Source: Blautia glucerasea
GTDB lineage: Bacteria; Bacillota; Clostridia; Lachnospirales; Lachnospiraceae
Assembly (NCBI RefSeq): GCF_013304385.1
Contig: NZ_JAAITU010000002.1
Span: 118,656-182,655 of the forward strand
DNA length: 64,000 nucleotides
Direction of reading: 5' to 3'
This document shows positions 36,005-45,412 of the stretch, one piece after another. The notes under the pieces were generated by a model. It did no database searches. It was not told the DNA's origin and saw only the letters and a list, made by a program, of their open reading frames with translations. Positions within the stretch are counted from its first letter, which is position 1; each line of letters opens with the position of its first letter. The translations under genes were made by a program, and so were the position numbers.

Positions 36005-37051
36005 TTATTCTCTCATAAACAGCAAATCAGCATCTTTCCTGGGAATTGCCTTGCCAATTATCGTGCCTGGGAATTGAAGACTTGATAATCTTTTCACAGC
36101 TTCCAAAGAATCCTTCTCAGATACTGCAAGAAGAAGTCCACCGGATGTTTGGGGATCACAAAGCACATCTATAAGTTCAGGAGCTGTATCGCCCCAGCTG
36201 CATTTGTCCCCGGTAAACTCTTTATTCCGGTAAGCACCAGCTGGTACCATTCCCATGGAAGCATATTCCAGGGCTCCTTTCTGTATAGGCACTGAAAGCG
36301 GATCGATGCACAGACTCACACCACTGCCCTGGGCCATTTCAAGACAATGACCTGCAAGACCAAATCCGGTAATATCCGTACATGCATGGATCTCCAGATC
36401 TGCCACCGCATCCCTGGCATATTTGTTCAGCCAGCTCATTACCCGGATCACTTCCTGCCCCTCATCCCTGCTTAAGAAATCAGCCTTCAGGGCGGTAGTC
36501 AAAATCCCTGTACCAACAGGTTTCGTAAGGATCAGACGATCCCCTGGCAAAGCCCCTATATTTTTCCATAGATGATCCGGATGTACAAAACCGGTAACAC
36601 ATAATCCGTACTTAGGCTCATCATCCTGGATCGTATGTCCGCCTGCAAGAACGGCGCCTGCTTCTTTTACCTTGTCTGCTCCTCCCCTCATAATATCCCC
36701 AAGGATATCCGGAGAAAGGCAGTTTGGAAAAGCAGCAATATTCAGAGCCAGCTTCGGCTCTCCACCCATGGCATACACATCGCTTAATGCATTGGCTGCA
36801 GCGATCTGTCCAAAGGTATAAGGATCGTCCACGACAGGTGTAAAAAAATCTACAGTCTGTATCATAGCCAGATCCTGGTTGATCTGGTAGACAGCAGCAT
36901 CATCTGATGTTTCTGTGCCTACCAGAAGATTTGAATCGTAAAATTTTGGCAGCTTGCTCAGAACCTGAGCAAGGGTCCCCGGACCTAATTTGGCCGCTCA
37001 CCCGGATGTATGGGAAAGAGTGGTCAGCCGGATCTTCTCTCTCTGGTCCAA
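36005..37051 (-). CDS. selD: Selenophosphate synthetase, a selenoprotein (in-frame UGA = Sec18)
   Basis: 348 aa counting selenocysteine. SelD makes selenophosphate from selenide and ATP for Sec-tRNA synthesis. The frame from TTG 37051 (RBS AAAGGAGGTGGCGAT) reads LTTLSHTSG-UGA-AAKLGPGTL; the UGA is at 36998-37000. Cys or Sec is expected exactly there, followed by the conserved lysine. Downstream are GTETSDDAAVY, DIMRGGADK, AGGHTIQDDEPKYGL and the DPQTSGGLL C-terminal motif. Automated callers would start at Met 36865 and lose 62 residues. It lies 15 bases after asd on the same strand. Confidence 0.93.
36966..37000 (-). promoter_or_regulatory. Candidate bacterial SECIS hairpin of selD
   Basis: Starting at the UGA itself, TGAGC (36996-37000) pairs with GCTCA (36966-36970), enclosing an apical GGTC-CGGG-GACC stem-loop with G in the loop. 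Size and distance fit a bacterial SECIS read by SelB. Confidence 0.7.
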
Positions 37052-37066
37052 ATCGCCACCTCCTTT

Positions 37067-38152
37067 TTATTTCGCCTGGATATAACCCTTTGCTTTCAAA
37101 GTCTCAGCACAAAGAACAGCACCGCCAGCTGCACCTCTTACTGTATTATGGGACAGTCCGATAAACTTCCAGTCATATACCGTATCCTCACGAAGACGTC
37201 CTACAGAAACGCCCATACCATGTTCAAAATCAACATCTGCTGTAACCTGTGGACGATTGTCCTCTTCCAGATACTGGATAAACTGCTTCGGCGCACTTGG
37301 AAGCTGAAGCTCCTGGGGAATGCCTTTAAACTCTCTTAATGCATTAACCAGCTGCTCTTTGGTTGGTTTCTTTCTGAATTTTACAAAAACAGCTGCTGTA
37401 TGTCCATTCAGGATCGGCACACGTACACACTGACAGGTAATAACCGGCTCTTTTGCAGGTACGATCTCACCATTCTGGATCGTGCCCCAGATACGAAGAG
37501 GCTCTTTCTCACTCTTCTCCTCCTCACCGCCGATATATGGAATAATATTGTGTTCCATCTCCGGCCAGTCTTTGAAGGTCTTGCCTGCACCGGAAATAGC
37601 CTGATAAGTAGTAGCAACTACTTCATATGGCTCAAATTCCTTCCATGCAGTGAGAACAGGTGCATAGCTCTGAATAGAACAGTTCGGTTTAACTGCAATG
37701 AATCCTCTCTTTGTGCCAAGACGTTCTTTCTGGTGTTTGATCACTTCAAAATGCTCAGGATTGATCTCCGGAATAACCATGGGAACATCCGGTGTCCATC
37801 TGTGTGCACTGTTATTGGAAACAACTGGTGTCTCTGTCTTTGCATATTCTTCTTCGATTGCCTTGATCTCTTCTTTTGTCATATCAACAGCAGAAAATAC
37901 AAAGTCTACAGTAGAAGCAACCTTCTCAACCTCATTAACATTCATAACGATCAGGTCCTTTACAGCCTCCGGCATAGGAGTATCCATTTTCCAACGGCCG
38001 CCAACGGCCTCCTGGTATGTCTTTCCTGCGCTTCTTGGGCTTGCAGCTACTGTTACTACCTGAAACCATGGATGATTCTCAAGCAGAGAAATAAATCTCT
38101 GACCTACCATGCCGGTTGCTCCTAAAATACCAACTTTTAATTTTTCACTCAT
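37067..38152 (-). CDS. asd: Aspartate-semialdehyde dehydrogenase (archaeal/fungal-type)
   Basis: 361 aa. Reduces aspartyl phosphate to aspartate semialdehyde for lysine/DAP, threonine and methionine. NADP fold at GILGATGMVGQRF; catalytic cysteine in VKPNCSIQ at residue 158; histidine in ILNGHTAAVF. The length and these motifs fit the archaeal-like subclass, which occurs in many Clostridia, not the E. coli type. It has its own promoter and precedes selD. Confidence 0.95.
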   Translation of the reverse strand: MSEKLKVGILGATGMVGQRFISLLENHPWFQVVTVAASPRSAGKTYQEAVGGRWKMDTPMPEAVKDLIVMNVNEVEKVASTVDFVFSAVDMTKEEIKAIEEEYAKTETPVVSNNSAHRWTPDVPMVIPEINPEHFEVIKHQKERLGTKRGFIAVKPNCSIQSYAPVLTAWKEFEPYEVVATTYQAISGAGKTFKDWPEMEHNIIPYIGGEEEKSEKEPLRIWGTIQNGEIVPAKEPVITCQCVRVPILNGHTAAVFVKFRKKPTKEQLVNALREFKGIPQELQLPSAPKQFIQYLEEDNRPQVTADVDFEHGMGVSVGRLREDTVYDWKFIGLSHNTVRGAAGGAVLCAETLKAKGYIQAK

Positions 38153-38233
38153 AATATGATCTCCTCAGTGTTTTTTGCACGCATACATCCTATTGGCATG
38201 TCTTTATTCCACGTACATTTGTCTTTTCATCAA

Positions 38234-38262
38234 ATACTATAACAATCTTACCAAAAAAGCAA
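38234..38262 (-). promoter_or_regulatory. asd promoter
   Basis: TTGCTT (38257-38262), 17-base spacer, TAGTAT (38234-38239) on the minus strand, between argH and asd. Confidence 0.6.
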
Positions 38263-38288
38263 GCCTTTTTTTGTTATTTATGCTGTTA

Positions 38289-39668
38289 TTAATTCTCTTC
38301 CAGATATTTTTTGTTTTCCTGGATCACCTGACGCATAACCTCCGGTCCCGGAGCTCCGTAAGTAGTACGCTTTTCCACACAGGTCTTCATACTTACAGCC
38401 TGGTAAATATCTTCCTGGAAAACGGGGCTGATCGCCTGATATTCGGCAAGAGGAAGATGATCCAGGGAAGTACCAAGTTCAATACACTTCAATACAAGCT
38501 GGCCTACGATCCCGTGGGCATCCCTGAAAGGCACACCATGGTTCACCAGATAATCTGCCGCATCTGTAGCATTGGTAAAGCCATTCTTTGCACTGGCTTC
38601 CATATTGTCCTTCTTAAACTCCATGGTAGATACCATACCTGTAAATAATGCCAAGCAACCTTTAACTGTATCAATGGCATCAAAGGTTAGTTCCTTATCT
38701 TCCTGCATGTCTTTATTATATGCCAGTGGAATCCCCTTCATAGTTGTAAGAATAGACATAAGAGCACCATATACACGACCAGTCTTGCCACGTACCAGCT
38801 CTGCAATATCCGGATTCTTCTTCTGCGGCATAATACTGCTGCCTGTACTGTAGGCATCATCAATCTCCACAAACTGGTATTCATTGGAATTCCACATAAT
38901 GATCTCCTCAGAAAAACGGCTGAGATGCATCATGATCGTAGAAAGGGCTGATAAAAGTTCGATCACATAATCTCTGTCAGAAACAGAATCCATACTGTTC
39001 CTGGTGGGCTCATCAAATCCCAGAAGCTGTGCTGTATACGCCCTGTCCAGCGGATATGTAGTACCTGCAAGTGCACCGGCTCCCAAAGGACAAGTATTCA
39101 TCCTTTTGCGGATATCCATAAGACGCCCTCTGTCTCTTCGGAACATCTCAAAATATGCACCAACATGATGGGCAAGTGTAACCGGCTGTGCTTTCTGAAG
39201 ATGGGTAAAACCAGGCATCCAGGTCTGTACATTGCCTTCCATGATCTTAAGAAGAGCCTTCAGAAGATCCTTTACCTCACCGTCAATCGCATCAATCTCA
39301 TCACGCACATAAAGCTTCATATCCAGGGCTACCTGGTCATTACGGCTCCTGCCGGTATGCAGCTTCTTACCTGCATCGCCTACACGTTGGATCAGGTTGG
39401 CCTCCACAAAGCTGTGGATGTCTTCATACTCGGAAGTTATGGCAAGTCTTCCTTCCTTTACATCCTCCATAATGCTGCCAAGCCCTTCCATGATCTTGTC
39501 CTTTTCTTCCGCTGTAAGAATCCCCTGCTTTGCCAGCATCTCCACATGGGCCATACTGCCTCTGATGTCCTGCTCGTAAAACTTCTGGTCAAAAGAAATC
39601 GATGCATTAAAATTGTATACAAGTTTATCTGTTTCTTTTGTGAAACGTCCGCCCCAAAGCTGTGCCAT
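38289..39668 (-). CDS. argH: Argininosuccinate lyase
   Basis: 459 aa, full length. Splits argininosuccinate into arginine and fumarate. Opens with MAQLWGGRFTKETD and carries HTGRSRNDQVA and the superfamily signature TGSSIMPQKKNPD with the mobile catalytic serine. No argG lies nearby, so arginine genes are scattered. ATG 39668 follows GAGGAAGAAAC. It is followed by asd, which has its own promoter. Confidence 0.97.
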   Translation of the reverse strand: MAQLWGGRFTKETDKLVYNFNASISFDQKFYEQDIRGSMAHVEMLAKQGILTAEEKDKIMEGLGSIMEDVKEGRLAITSEYEDIHSFVEANLIQRVGDAGKKLHTGRSRNDQVALDMKLYVRDEIDAIDGEVKDLLKALLKIMEGNVQTWMPGFTHLQKAQPVTLAHHVGAYFEMFRRDRGRLMDIRKRMNTCPLGAGALAGTTYPLDRAYTAQLLGFDEPTRNSMDSVSDRDYVIELLSALSTIMMHLSRFSEEIIMWNSNEYQFVEIDDAYSTGSSIMPQKKNPDIAELVRGKTGRVYGALMSILTTMKGIPLAYNKDMQEDKELTFDAIDTVKGCLALFTGMVSTMEFKKDNMEASAKNGFTNATDAADYLVNHGVPFRDAHGIVGQLVLKCIELGTSLDHLPLAEYQAISPVFQEDIYQAVSMKTCVEKRTTYGAPGPEVMRQVIQENKKYLEEN

Positions 39669-39761
39669 GTTTCTTCCTCATTTCTTTTATTTTTTTGCAA
39701 ACAGTTCAGCAGCCATATCCTTAAAGTCTGCTGCACCATTACATTTTTCTATGACAGTTTA

Positions 39762-40406
39762 TCACAGATTATCCAGTTTGGAAAGTTCTTCCTTCCTGTC
39801 TCTCCTGGAAAACACACATCCGCAGTAATTCTGCCTGTACAGTCCATATTCCCTGGAAAGCTGGATAGACCGCTTATATCCATCCTTTTTCTTAAAGTCT
39901 GACGGCAGATGAGATACCTGATAAATCTCTCCTAGTTCTTCTCCGATCTCATTGATCTTTACCGCATTTTTCAGTGGACTGATCGACAACGTAGTTGTAA
40001 AGTAATCATACCCGCCTTCTTTGGCCAGGCGGGCTGCCTGCTCCATCCGAAGCCGATAGCAGCCAAAACACCGTTCTCCTCCTTCAGGAACATTCTCAAG
40101 TCCTTTCGCCATATCATAAAAATCCTGCGGACAATATTCTCCTTCGAGAAGATCCACAGGATGTTCAAATTTCATCTCTTGTATCAACCTGAGAATCTCT
40201 GCCACACGTTTGGCATACTCTTCTGCAGGTGCTATATTAGGATTATAGAAAAAAACTGTGATCCTGAAATACTGTGAAAGGTATTCCAGCACATAACTGC
40301 TGCATGGAGCACAGCAGGCATGTAAAAAAAGCCTTGGTACATGCCCCTGCTCCTGTTCTTTTTTAATCAGATTTTCCAGTTCTTTTTGATAATTTACATT
40401 CGCCAA
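39762..40406 (-). CDS. queH: Epoxyqueuosine reductase QueH
   Basis: 214 aa. QueH performs the last step of queuosine synthesis in tRNA and is unrelated to the cobalamin enzyme QueG. Adjacent-cysteine motifs HACCAPC (about residue 29), ERCFGCYRLR (about 110) and YCGC near the C-terminus provide the iron-sulfur/metal ligands of the family (DUF208). The most upstream start is TTG 40406, overlapping psd by 44 bases, with a modest GAGAG ribosome site. A start further in is possible, because QueH homologues often begin close to the CC motif. Confidence 0.92.
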   Translation of the reverse strand: MANVNYQKELENLIKKEQEQGHVPRLFLHACCAPCSSYVLEYLSQYFRITVFFYNPNIAPAEEYAKRVAEILRLIQEMKFEHPVDLLEGEYCPQDFYDMAKGLENVPEGGERCFGCYRLRMEQAARLAKEGGYDYFTTTLSISPLKNAVKINEIGEELGEIYQVSHLPSDFKKKDGYKRSIQLSREYGLYRQNYCGCVFSRRDRKEELSKLDNL

Positions 40407-41256
40407 TTCTCTCGCCCATCCTTACAATCGTCTCATATCCAGCTTCTGTATTCTCCAGCAGGTCACTGTCCAGCCGCACCTTTCCATGCTGTAAAAACAG
40501 AATAATCGTGGAGCCTCCAAATTCAAAATAGCCTTTTTCTGCTCCCTTTTTCACATGGCAGGAATCCTTTTCCAGGTTTGTGATCTTTCCAACCATCATG
40601 GCACCTACTTCCATCATCATTATGGTGCCAAACTTCTCTGTACGGATCAAAGTATATTCTCTTGCATTCTCACGGTAAATAGGAAACGCATCATTAGCTG
40701 CCGGATTAACAGTATGATAGATCCCGGGCAGCGTAACATTTTTTGATTTCTGTCCATCTGCCACATAACAGTAATGATGGTAATCATCCACCGTCAGGCG
40801 AAGGATCACAGCATATCCACCCTTATAATGGTCTGCCAGTCTTTCGTTTCTAAGGAGCTGTGCAGCAGTATACAAAGTGTCCTTTATATAGAACCTGGTA
40901 TCTGCCCCGATCCTGCATACAGTAGCCTTACCGTCACAGGGACTGATCAGCAGATTCTCTCCCTGGGCAATCATACGTTCCCCGGGTCTGATCCTTCTGG
41001 TAAAAAAATCATTGTAAGAGCGAAATCTCTGCTTTGTATACACAGACAGGTCAATCTGATTTTTTTTCACAAAACCAGGAACCATCCCTGCTGATAGCGG
41101 GCTATTCAGGAAAACACCGGCTGCCTTTGAGACAAATGGACGTACCAGCAGTTTCAGGCAAAGTCTTCCTCCCCGATCATTGTACAGAAAGTGGAGAAGC
41201 TTGTCCTGTCCGTTTTCTTCAATTGTGATATTTCCTTTTCTGTCTATATAGTTCAT
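40363..41256 (-). CDS. psd: Phosphatidylserine decarboxylase
   Basis: 297 aa proenzyme that makes phosphatidylethanolamine at the membrane. The self-cleavage site is FGGSTIILF (about residue 250), where the serine becomes the pyruvoyl group. DYHHYCYVADG supplies the histidine region. It follows pssA, which makes its substrate. ATG 41256 has AAAGGTGTTGAATACAA upstream. Confidence 0.95.
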   Translation of the reverse strand: MNYIDRKGNITIEENGQDKLLHFLYNDRGGRLCLKLLVRPFVSKAAGVFLNSPLSAGMVPGFVKKNQIDLSVYTKQRFRSYNDFFTRRIRPGERMIAQGENLLISPCDGKATVCRIGADTRFYIKDTLYTAAQLLRNERLADHYKGGYAVILRLTVDDYHHYCYVADGQKSKNVTLPGIYHTVNPAANDAFPIYRENAREYTLIRTEKFGTIMMMEVGAMMVGKITNLEKDSCHVKKGAEKGYFEFGGSTIILFLQHGKVRLDSDLLENTEAGYETIVRMGERIGECKLSKRTGKSD

Positions 41257-41279
41257 TTGTATTCAACACCTTTATAATA

Positions 41280-41332
41280 AAATGATGGTACCAGAGCCAA
41301 AATAAAAATAATGATACCAGGATCAAAAGGTT
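41280..41332. repeat. Imperfect tandem direct repeat upstream of psd
   Basis: Two units of about 25 bases read AAATGATGGTACCAGAGCC and AATAATGATACCAGGATC with A/T-rich joints. They lie in the 104-base pssA-psd gap. They may be a repeat remnant; no function is evident. Confidence 0.4.
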
Positions 41333-41360
41333 TGGGCTGTGATACCTGCGGATTTTATCT

Positions 41361-41978
41361 TTATAACAAATGGAACATAAATGCAAGTGCAATGCCTACC
41401 AGTGCAACCAGCAGAATGATCATTGGATTCTGTGGTTTCTTTACTTTAATGTCGCTGATAAACAGTACTCCTACAACCACCACTGCCACATTGATCACAA
41501 AAAGGAAGTACCTGCCACAATATTTTCTTAACAGATACAGGAAAGGTAAAATGATCGCCATGGATGTGATGGGCAGCCCCTGATAATATTTCCTGGTTTC
41601 TGCAGTTTCATTCTGACGCTTTTCTTCCATTACATTAAAAAAAGCAAGACGGATCACAGAGGCCATTCCGTAAAGAGCAAGGATGAACACACTGAATGCT
41701 CCCCGCATCCCCAGGCAATAGCAGATCATAATGGGAAAAACTCCAAAACAGACCACATCACACAAGGAATCGATCTGAATGCCGAATCTCTTCTCATCTT
41801 CTGTACGATTCTTCTTGGTACGGGCGATCTTCCCGTCAAACATATCGCAAAGCCCGGACAGGGCAAGACACAGAATAGCTACCCGAAAATCCCCTTCCAA
41901 TGCCCGTGTCATACCCACAATGGAAAACCCCAGACTTATATAAGTCAAAACAACTGTATAATCATAAAAACCTAACAT
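41361..41978 (-). CDS. pssA: CDP-diacylglycerol-serine O-phosphatidyltransferase
   Basis: 205 aa membrane enzyme with the CDP-alcohol phosphatidyltransferase signature: DGKIAR, then after twelve residues GIQIDSLCD. The usual gap is about eight, so a four-residue insertion is present. Pairing with psd downstream supports phosphatidylserine as the product. It overlaps the preceding flippase-like gene by 7 bp. Confidence 0.92.
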   Translation of the reverse strand: MLGFYDYTVVLTYISLGFSIVGMTRALEGDFRVAILCLALSGLCDMFDGKIARTKKNRTEDEKRFGIQIDSLCDVVCFGVFPIMICYCLGMRGAFSVFILALYGMASVIRLAFFNVMEEKRQNETAETRKYYQGLPITSMAIILPFLYLLRKYCGRYFLFVINVAVVVVGVLFISDIKVKKPQNPMIILLVALVGIALAFMFHLL

Positions 41979-43021
41979 ACGCTTTTCTCCTTTTTTTCTG
42001 TTTGTGTATCATCCCGTATCACAAAATATGCAACACAGGTCATTATGGCACTGATCAGCATCTGTCCATAATAAGACAATCCTCTGCTAAGAAGCATGGA
42101 CGGCAGAAGCAGATCGCCAAACACCGGCTCAAACATGCGGATGTAAAGAGTCTCACTGATACCCATACCGCCAGGCAGCGGAAGCATATCCACTGATACG
42201 GAAATCATGGACTGCAGCAGTGTAATGGCAAAAAAGCCCACTGAATGAAGTCCCAGCGAACGGTACACCCAATAGGTGATGGTGAACAAAATACATCGTT
42301 GAACCAGAGTAATAAGAAATACATTCAGGATGATCCTTTTATGGCCTGCCCAAAAAGCTGCAGTGGCATGGTACTGATCCATAGACTCTTCCAGCTTTTT
42401 CAAACGGCTTTCCTTTTTCTTCAGGAACTTTACATGCTCCAGAAGCTTCAGTCCCTTTACCATCAGCCATTTTGCAAGACCAGGAGCAAATACCAGAGTC
42501 AGCATCAGGGTAACGCAAAAAATATTAAGTCCCAATCCCAGATAAAAGACCCACATGTAATCTCCAAGATATCCTCTGAGAAAACCACTGCCAAATATAG
42601 CTGCTACCACACCGATCAGTACAAGCACAGCCTTATATGTAATGGTAACGATCATCAATACCAGCGTGGTCACAGGGACAGGCATCTTGTCCTTTTTCAT
42701 GAAATAGATCTGCATTGGCTGTCCTCCGGACGCAGATGGAGTAATGCAGCTGAAAAAAAAGCCTACAAAGGAATACAGGGCGCAGTGTCCCATCTTTACC
42801 TTTGCTCCCAAAGTACGCATCATATAGAAAATGATCGTTGATTCTCCCAAAATAAAAAGTATCACACAGACCAATCCCAGCAGCAGATACCGCCAGTCAG
42901 CATCCCTCACTGCCTGAAGAATATCACCGATATCCTCTCCTCGAAATACAAAATGGATGGTCAGTACAAAAACAACAACCAGAAATACCAGATTAAAAAT
43001 CGTTTTTCTTTTGCTTGACAT
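41972..43021 (-). CDS. Lysylphosphatidylglycerol synthase TM-region (flippase-like, UPF0104) protein
   Basis: About 349 aa with eight or so membrane helices. The family glycine/proline motifs appear as ITPSASGGQPMQIYFM (about residue 100) and LPLPGGMGISE (about 290). This is the MprF N-terminal, flippase-like domain alone, with no C-terminal aminoacyltransferase. Its position upstream of pssA-psd suggests a role in moving or balancing membrane lipids (inference). I start at ATG 43021; an in-frame ATG at 43060 is an alternative, and neither has a strong ribosome site. Confidence 0.88.
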   Translation of the reverse strand: MSSKRKTIFNLVFLVVVFVLTIHFVFRGEDIGDILQAVRDADWRYLLLGLVCVILFILGESTIIFYMMRTLGAKVKMGHCALYSFVGFFFSCITPSASGGQPMQIYFMKKDKMPVPVTTLVLMIVTITYKAVLVLIGVVAAIFGSGFLRGYLGDYMWVFYLGLGLNIFCVTLMLTLVFAPGLAKWLMVKGLKLLEHVKFLKKKESRLKKLEESMDQYHATAAFWAGHKRIILNVFLITLVQRCILFTITYWVYRSLGLHSVGFFAITLLQSMISVSVDMLPLPGGMGISETLYIRMFEPVFGDLLLPSMLLSRGLSYYGQMLISAIMTCVAYFVIRDDTQTEKKEKSVC

Positions 43022-43119
43022 TGGATTATCTCTTTCATTTAAAATTCCTTTTCTCAGCATTATATCATAAATTCTTACAAAAGCATATGATAAAATATAT
43101 TAAATTGGAGGCAAAATAT

Positions 43120-43887
43120 ATGAAGCCACTACTGGAAGTCAGAGATGTAAGCCTCTCCTACCACAGCCTTTCCGGGGAAACACCAGCCCTTTCTAATATA
43201 TCCTTTGACCTGATGCCTGGCGAGTTTCTTGCCATTGCCGGTCCATCCGGATGTGGGAAGTCTACGCTCCTGAACCTGATCAGCGGACTTTTAACTCCTG
43301 AAAAAGGCTCCATCTATATGGGAGATCAGCCTGTAGGAACCCCAAACACACGTATAGGATATATGCTGCAGAAAGACCATCTGCTGGAATGGAGATCCAT
43401 ATACAGAAATATTATCCTGGGGCTGGAGATCCGTCATCAGCTTACTCCCGCCAAAAAAGAGCTGGCAGATCAGATGCTGGCCACTTATGGTCTGGATAAA
43501 TTCAGAAATGCCAGACCGTCCCAGTTGTCTGGAGGCATGCGGCAGCGTGCTGCCCTAATCCGTACCCTGCTGCTGAAGCCGGAGCTTCTACTCCTTGATG
43601 AGCCCTTTTCTGCCCTTGATTATCAGACACGTCTGAATGTAAGCGATGATATTGGAAAAATCCTGAAGAAAGAAAATAAACCTGCAATTCTGGTGACTCA
43701 TGATATCGGAGAAGCCATTAGTATGGCTGACCGTGTAGTGATCCTGTCAAAACGTCCTGCTGTTGTGAAAAAGATCGTCCCCATTGAGCTTGGCCTAAAA
43801 GACAGAACACCTATGTCCTCCAGAAATGCCTCGCTTTTTAAATATTATTTTAATCTAATATGGAAGGAGCTAAATCAGAATGAATAA
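43120..43887 (+). CDS. ABC transporter ATP-binding protein (nitrate/sulfonate/taurine type)
   Basis: 255 aa. Walker A GPSGCGKST, Q-loop in YMLQKDHLLEW, signature LSGGMRQR, Walker B LLLLDEPFSALD and the H-loop VTHDIGEA are all intact. This SsuB/TauB-like class energises uptake of sulfonates, nitrate, thiamine precursors and similar small solutes. ATG 43120 follows TTGGAGGCAAAATAT. The permease gene overlaps its end by 8 bases. No substrate-binding protein gene is adjacent, so the ligand is unknown. Confidence 0.93.
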   Translation: MKPLLEVRDVSLSYHSLSGETPALSNISFDLMPGEFLAIAGPSGCGKSTLLNLISGLLTPEKGSIYMGDQPVGTPNTRIGYMLQKDHLLEWRSIYRNIILGLEIRHQLTPAKKELADQMLATYGLDKFRNARPSQLSGGMRQRAALIRTLLLKPELLLLDEPFSALDYQTRLNVSDDIGKILKKENKPAILVTHDIGEAISMADRVVILSKRPAVVKKIVPIELGLKDRTPMSSRNASLFKYYFNLIWKELNQNE

Positions 43888-44674
43888 TCACTCTTTCAGA
43901 CAACAGCAATATCTTTTCAGGTTAAAAAGAGACAGAATCCTGATCCATGCATTCAGGCTCCTGCTTCTAGCTTTTTTCCTGTTTTTCTGGGAAACCGCTT
44001 CCAGGAAACAATGGATCGATTCCTTTATTTTTTCCAGTCCTTCCCTGGTCCTGGAAACCTTTGTAAAAATGCTGAAAGAACAATCTCTTACCTTGCATAT
44101 CCGCATCACACTGTCAGAAACCCTGATCAGCTTTTTTCTTGTAATGAGTCTTGGTATCTTAAGTGCAGTGATCCTATGGCTTTTCCCAAAAATCTCCAGA
44201 ATCCTGGAGCCCTACCTGGTGGTTCTGAACAGCCTGCCAAAATCCGCACTTGCTCCACTTCTTATTGTCTGGCTGGGTGCCAGCGAGAAAACTATTATTG
44301 TATCCGGCATATCCGTCGCCATCTTCGGCTGTATTCTCAACCTGTATACAGGCTTTACCGAAATCAGCCAGGAAAAGCTGAAACTGATACGAACCCTTGG
44401 GGGTGGCAGGATAGATGAATTATTTAAGATCGTCCTTCCCTCTTCTGTACCTACCATACTAAGCAACATGAAGGTAAACATAGGTCTTTGTCTGGTTGGC
44501 GTGATCATTGGGGAATTCATTGGTGCCAGACAAGGACTGGGATACCTGATCATCTATGGAAGCCAGACCTTTAAGCTTACCTGGGTACTGATGTCCATTG
44601 TGATCCTGATGATCATTGCCATGCTTTTATATGGAATCCTGAATCTTATTGAAAGAAAAGTGAGAAAGCACTAA
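43880..44674 (+). CDS. ABC transporter permease (SsuC/TauC type)
   Basis: 264 aa with about six membrane helices, and the EAA-type loop near GGGRIDELFKIVLPSSVPT (about 175). It partners the upstream ATPase. The operon ends here; the next gene is on the opposite strand. A binding protein is expected for import and must be encoded elsewhere. Confidence 0.93.
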   Translation: MNNHSFRQQQYLFRLKRDRILIHAFRLLLLAFFLFFWETASRKQWIDSFIFSSPSLVLETFVKMLKEQSLTLHIRITLSETLISFFLVMSLGILSAVILWLFPKISRILEPYLVVLNSLPKSALAPLLIVWLGASEKTIIVSGISVAIFGCILNLYTGFTEISQEKLKLIRTLGGGRIDELFKIVLPSSVPTILSNMKVNIGLCLVGVIIGEFIGARQGLGYLIIYGSQTFKLTWVLMSIVILMIIAMLLYGILNLIERKVRKH

Positions 44675-44695
44675 TTGTCGGAGTCTTTCTCCGGC

Positions 44696-45412
44696 CTACA
44701 TAAGCAGCTGCTTCAGCCACTTTGAAGCCGCTTCCGTATTCTGGGCATTTACAAGCACGGCCACACATACCGGCTCATATTCAACTCCAAACTGTTCTTT
44801 CAGATTTTGATTTAAAACCAGAATGTGATTTCCCTGTACCTTTTGTCCTGCTGCCTGAAGGGTATCCTGATCTAACAGCTGATCAAGATCCATAAAATAA
44901 CCTTCCTTTTCAAAGGAACTGCAAAGTGTTTCCGGCATTAATACCACATCGAAAGCCTGCGCCTGAACCTTTGTCACAAAAGCCACCTGGCTGTATGTAT
45001 CCAACTGGGTACCATCTTCATTTGATACCAATGTTTCTGTAATATCAACCTTCTGGTATGGGTCCTGGTCAATCCCCGATAATTCTTTCAGGTTTTCTTG
45101 GACAGTTTCATAATCAGCACCTGCAGAATCTACCACAGCAATGGATAAGAAGGTTTTGATCCTGGCATTTTCTATCCAGCTTCGTATTCCAAAAGCCAGG
45201 AACACTATCCCTATTGCTGCAAAAATCCATACCTTATAATACATCCAGATATACTGCAGTTTTCCTTTCCAATCCATTACTTTTAATTTTTCTTTTTCCA
45301 GAAGCCTTTTTTCTTTTTTAGTAAGATCTGATTCATGTTTCTGACTCAGCTGCTGACAGGTATGTTCCTCCTGCTGTTTTTTTTTATTTTCATCTTCCAG
45401 TTCAATTCTCAT
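44696..45412 (-). CDS. Single-pass membrane protein with extracytoplasmic domain, unknown function
   Basis: 238 aa. A charged, Lys/Glu-rich cytoplasmic segment of about 65 residues, probably coiled coil, is followed by one membrane helix (WIFAAIGIVFLAFGI, about 72-88) and an outside domain of about 150 residues. That domain has a binding-protein flavour (FDVVLMPETLCSSFEKEGYFMDL). ATG 45412 follows GAGGAATTTT; the longer frame to 45496 is not needed. It converges on the ABC transporter lacking a binding protein, but a link is speculative. Confidence 0.6.
   Translation of the reverse strand: MRIELEDENKKKQQEEHTCQQLSQKHESDLTKKEKRLLEKEKLKVMDWKGKLQYIWMYYKVWIFAAIGIVFLAFGIRSWIENARIKTFLSIAVVDSAGADYETVQENLKELSGIDQDPYQKVDITETLVSNEDGTQLDTYSQVAFVTKVQAQAFDVVLMPETLCSSFEKEGYFMDLDQLLDQDTLQAAGQKVQGNHILVLNQNLKEQFGVEYEPVCVAVLVNAQNTEAASKWLKQLLM

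Noticed and set aside
36866..37051. selD as a frameshifted or truncated pseudogene because of the UGA
   Set aside because: The frame is intact on both sides, the UGA is at the exact Cys/Sec position, and a SECIS-like hairpin follows.
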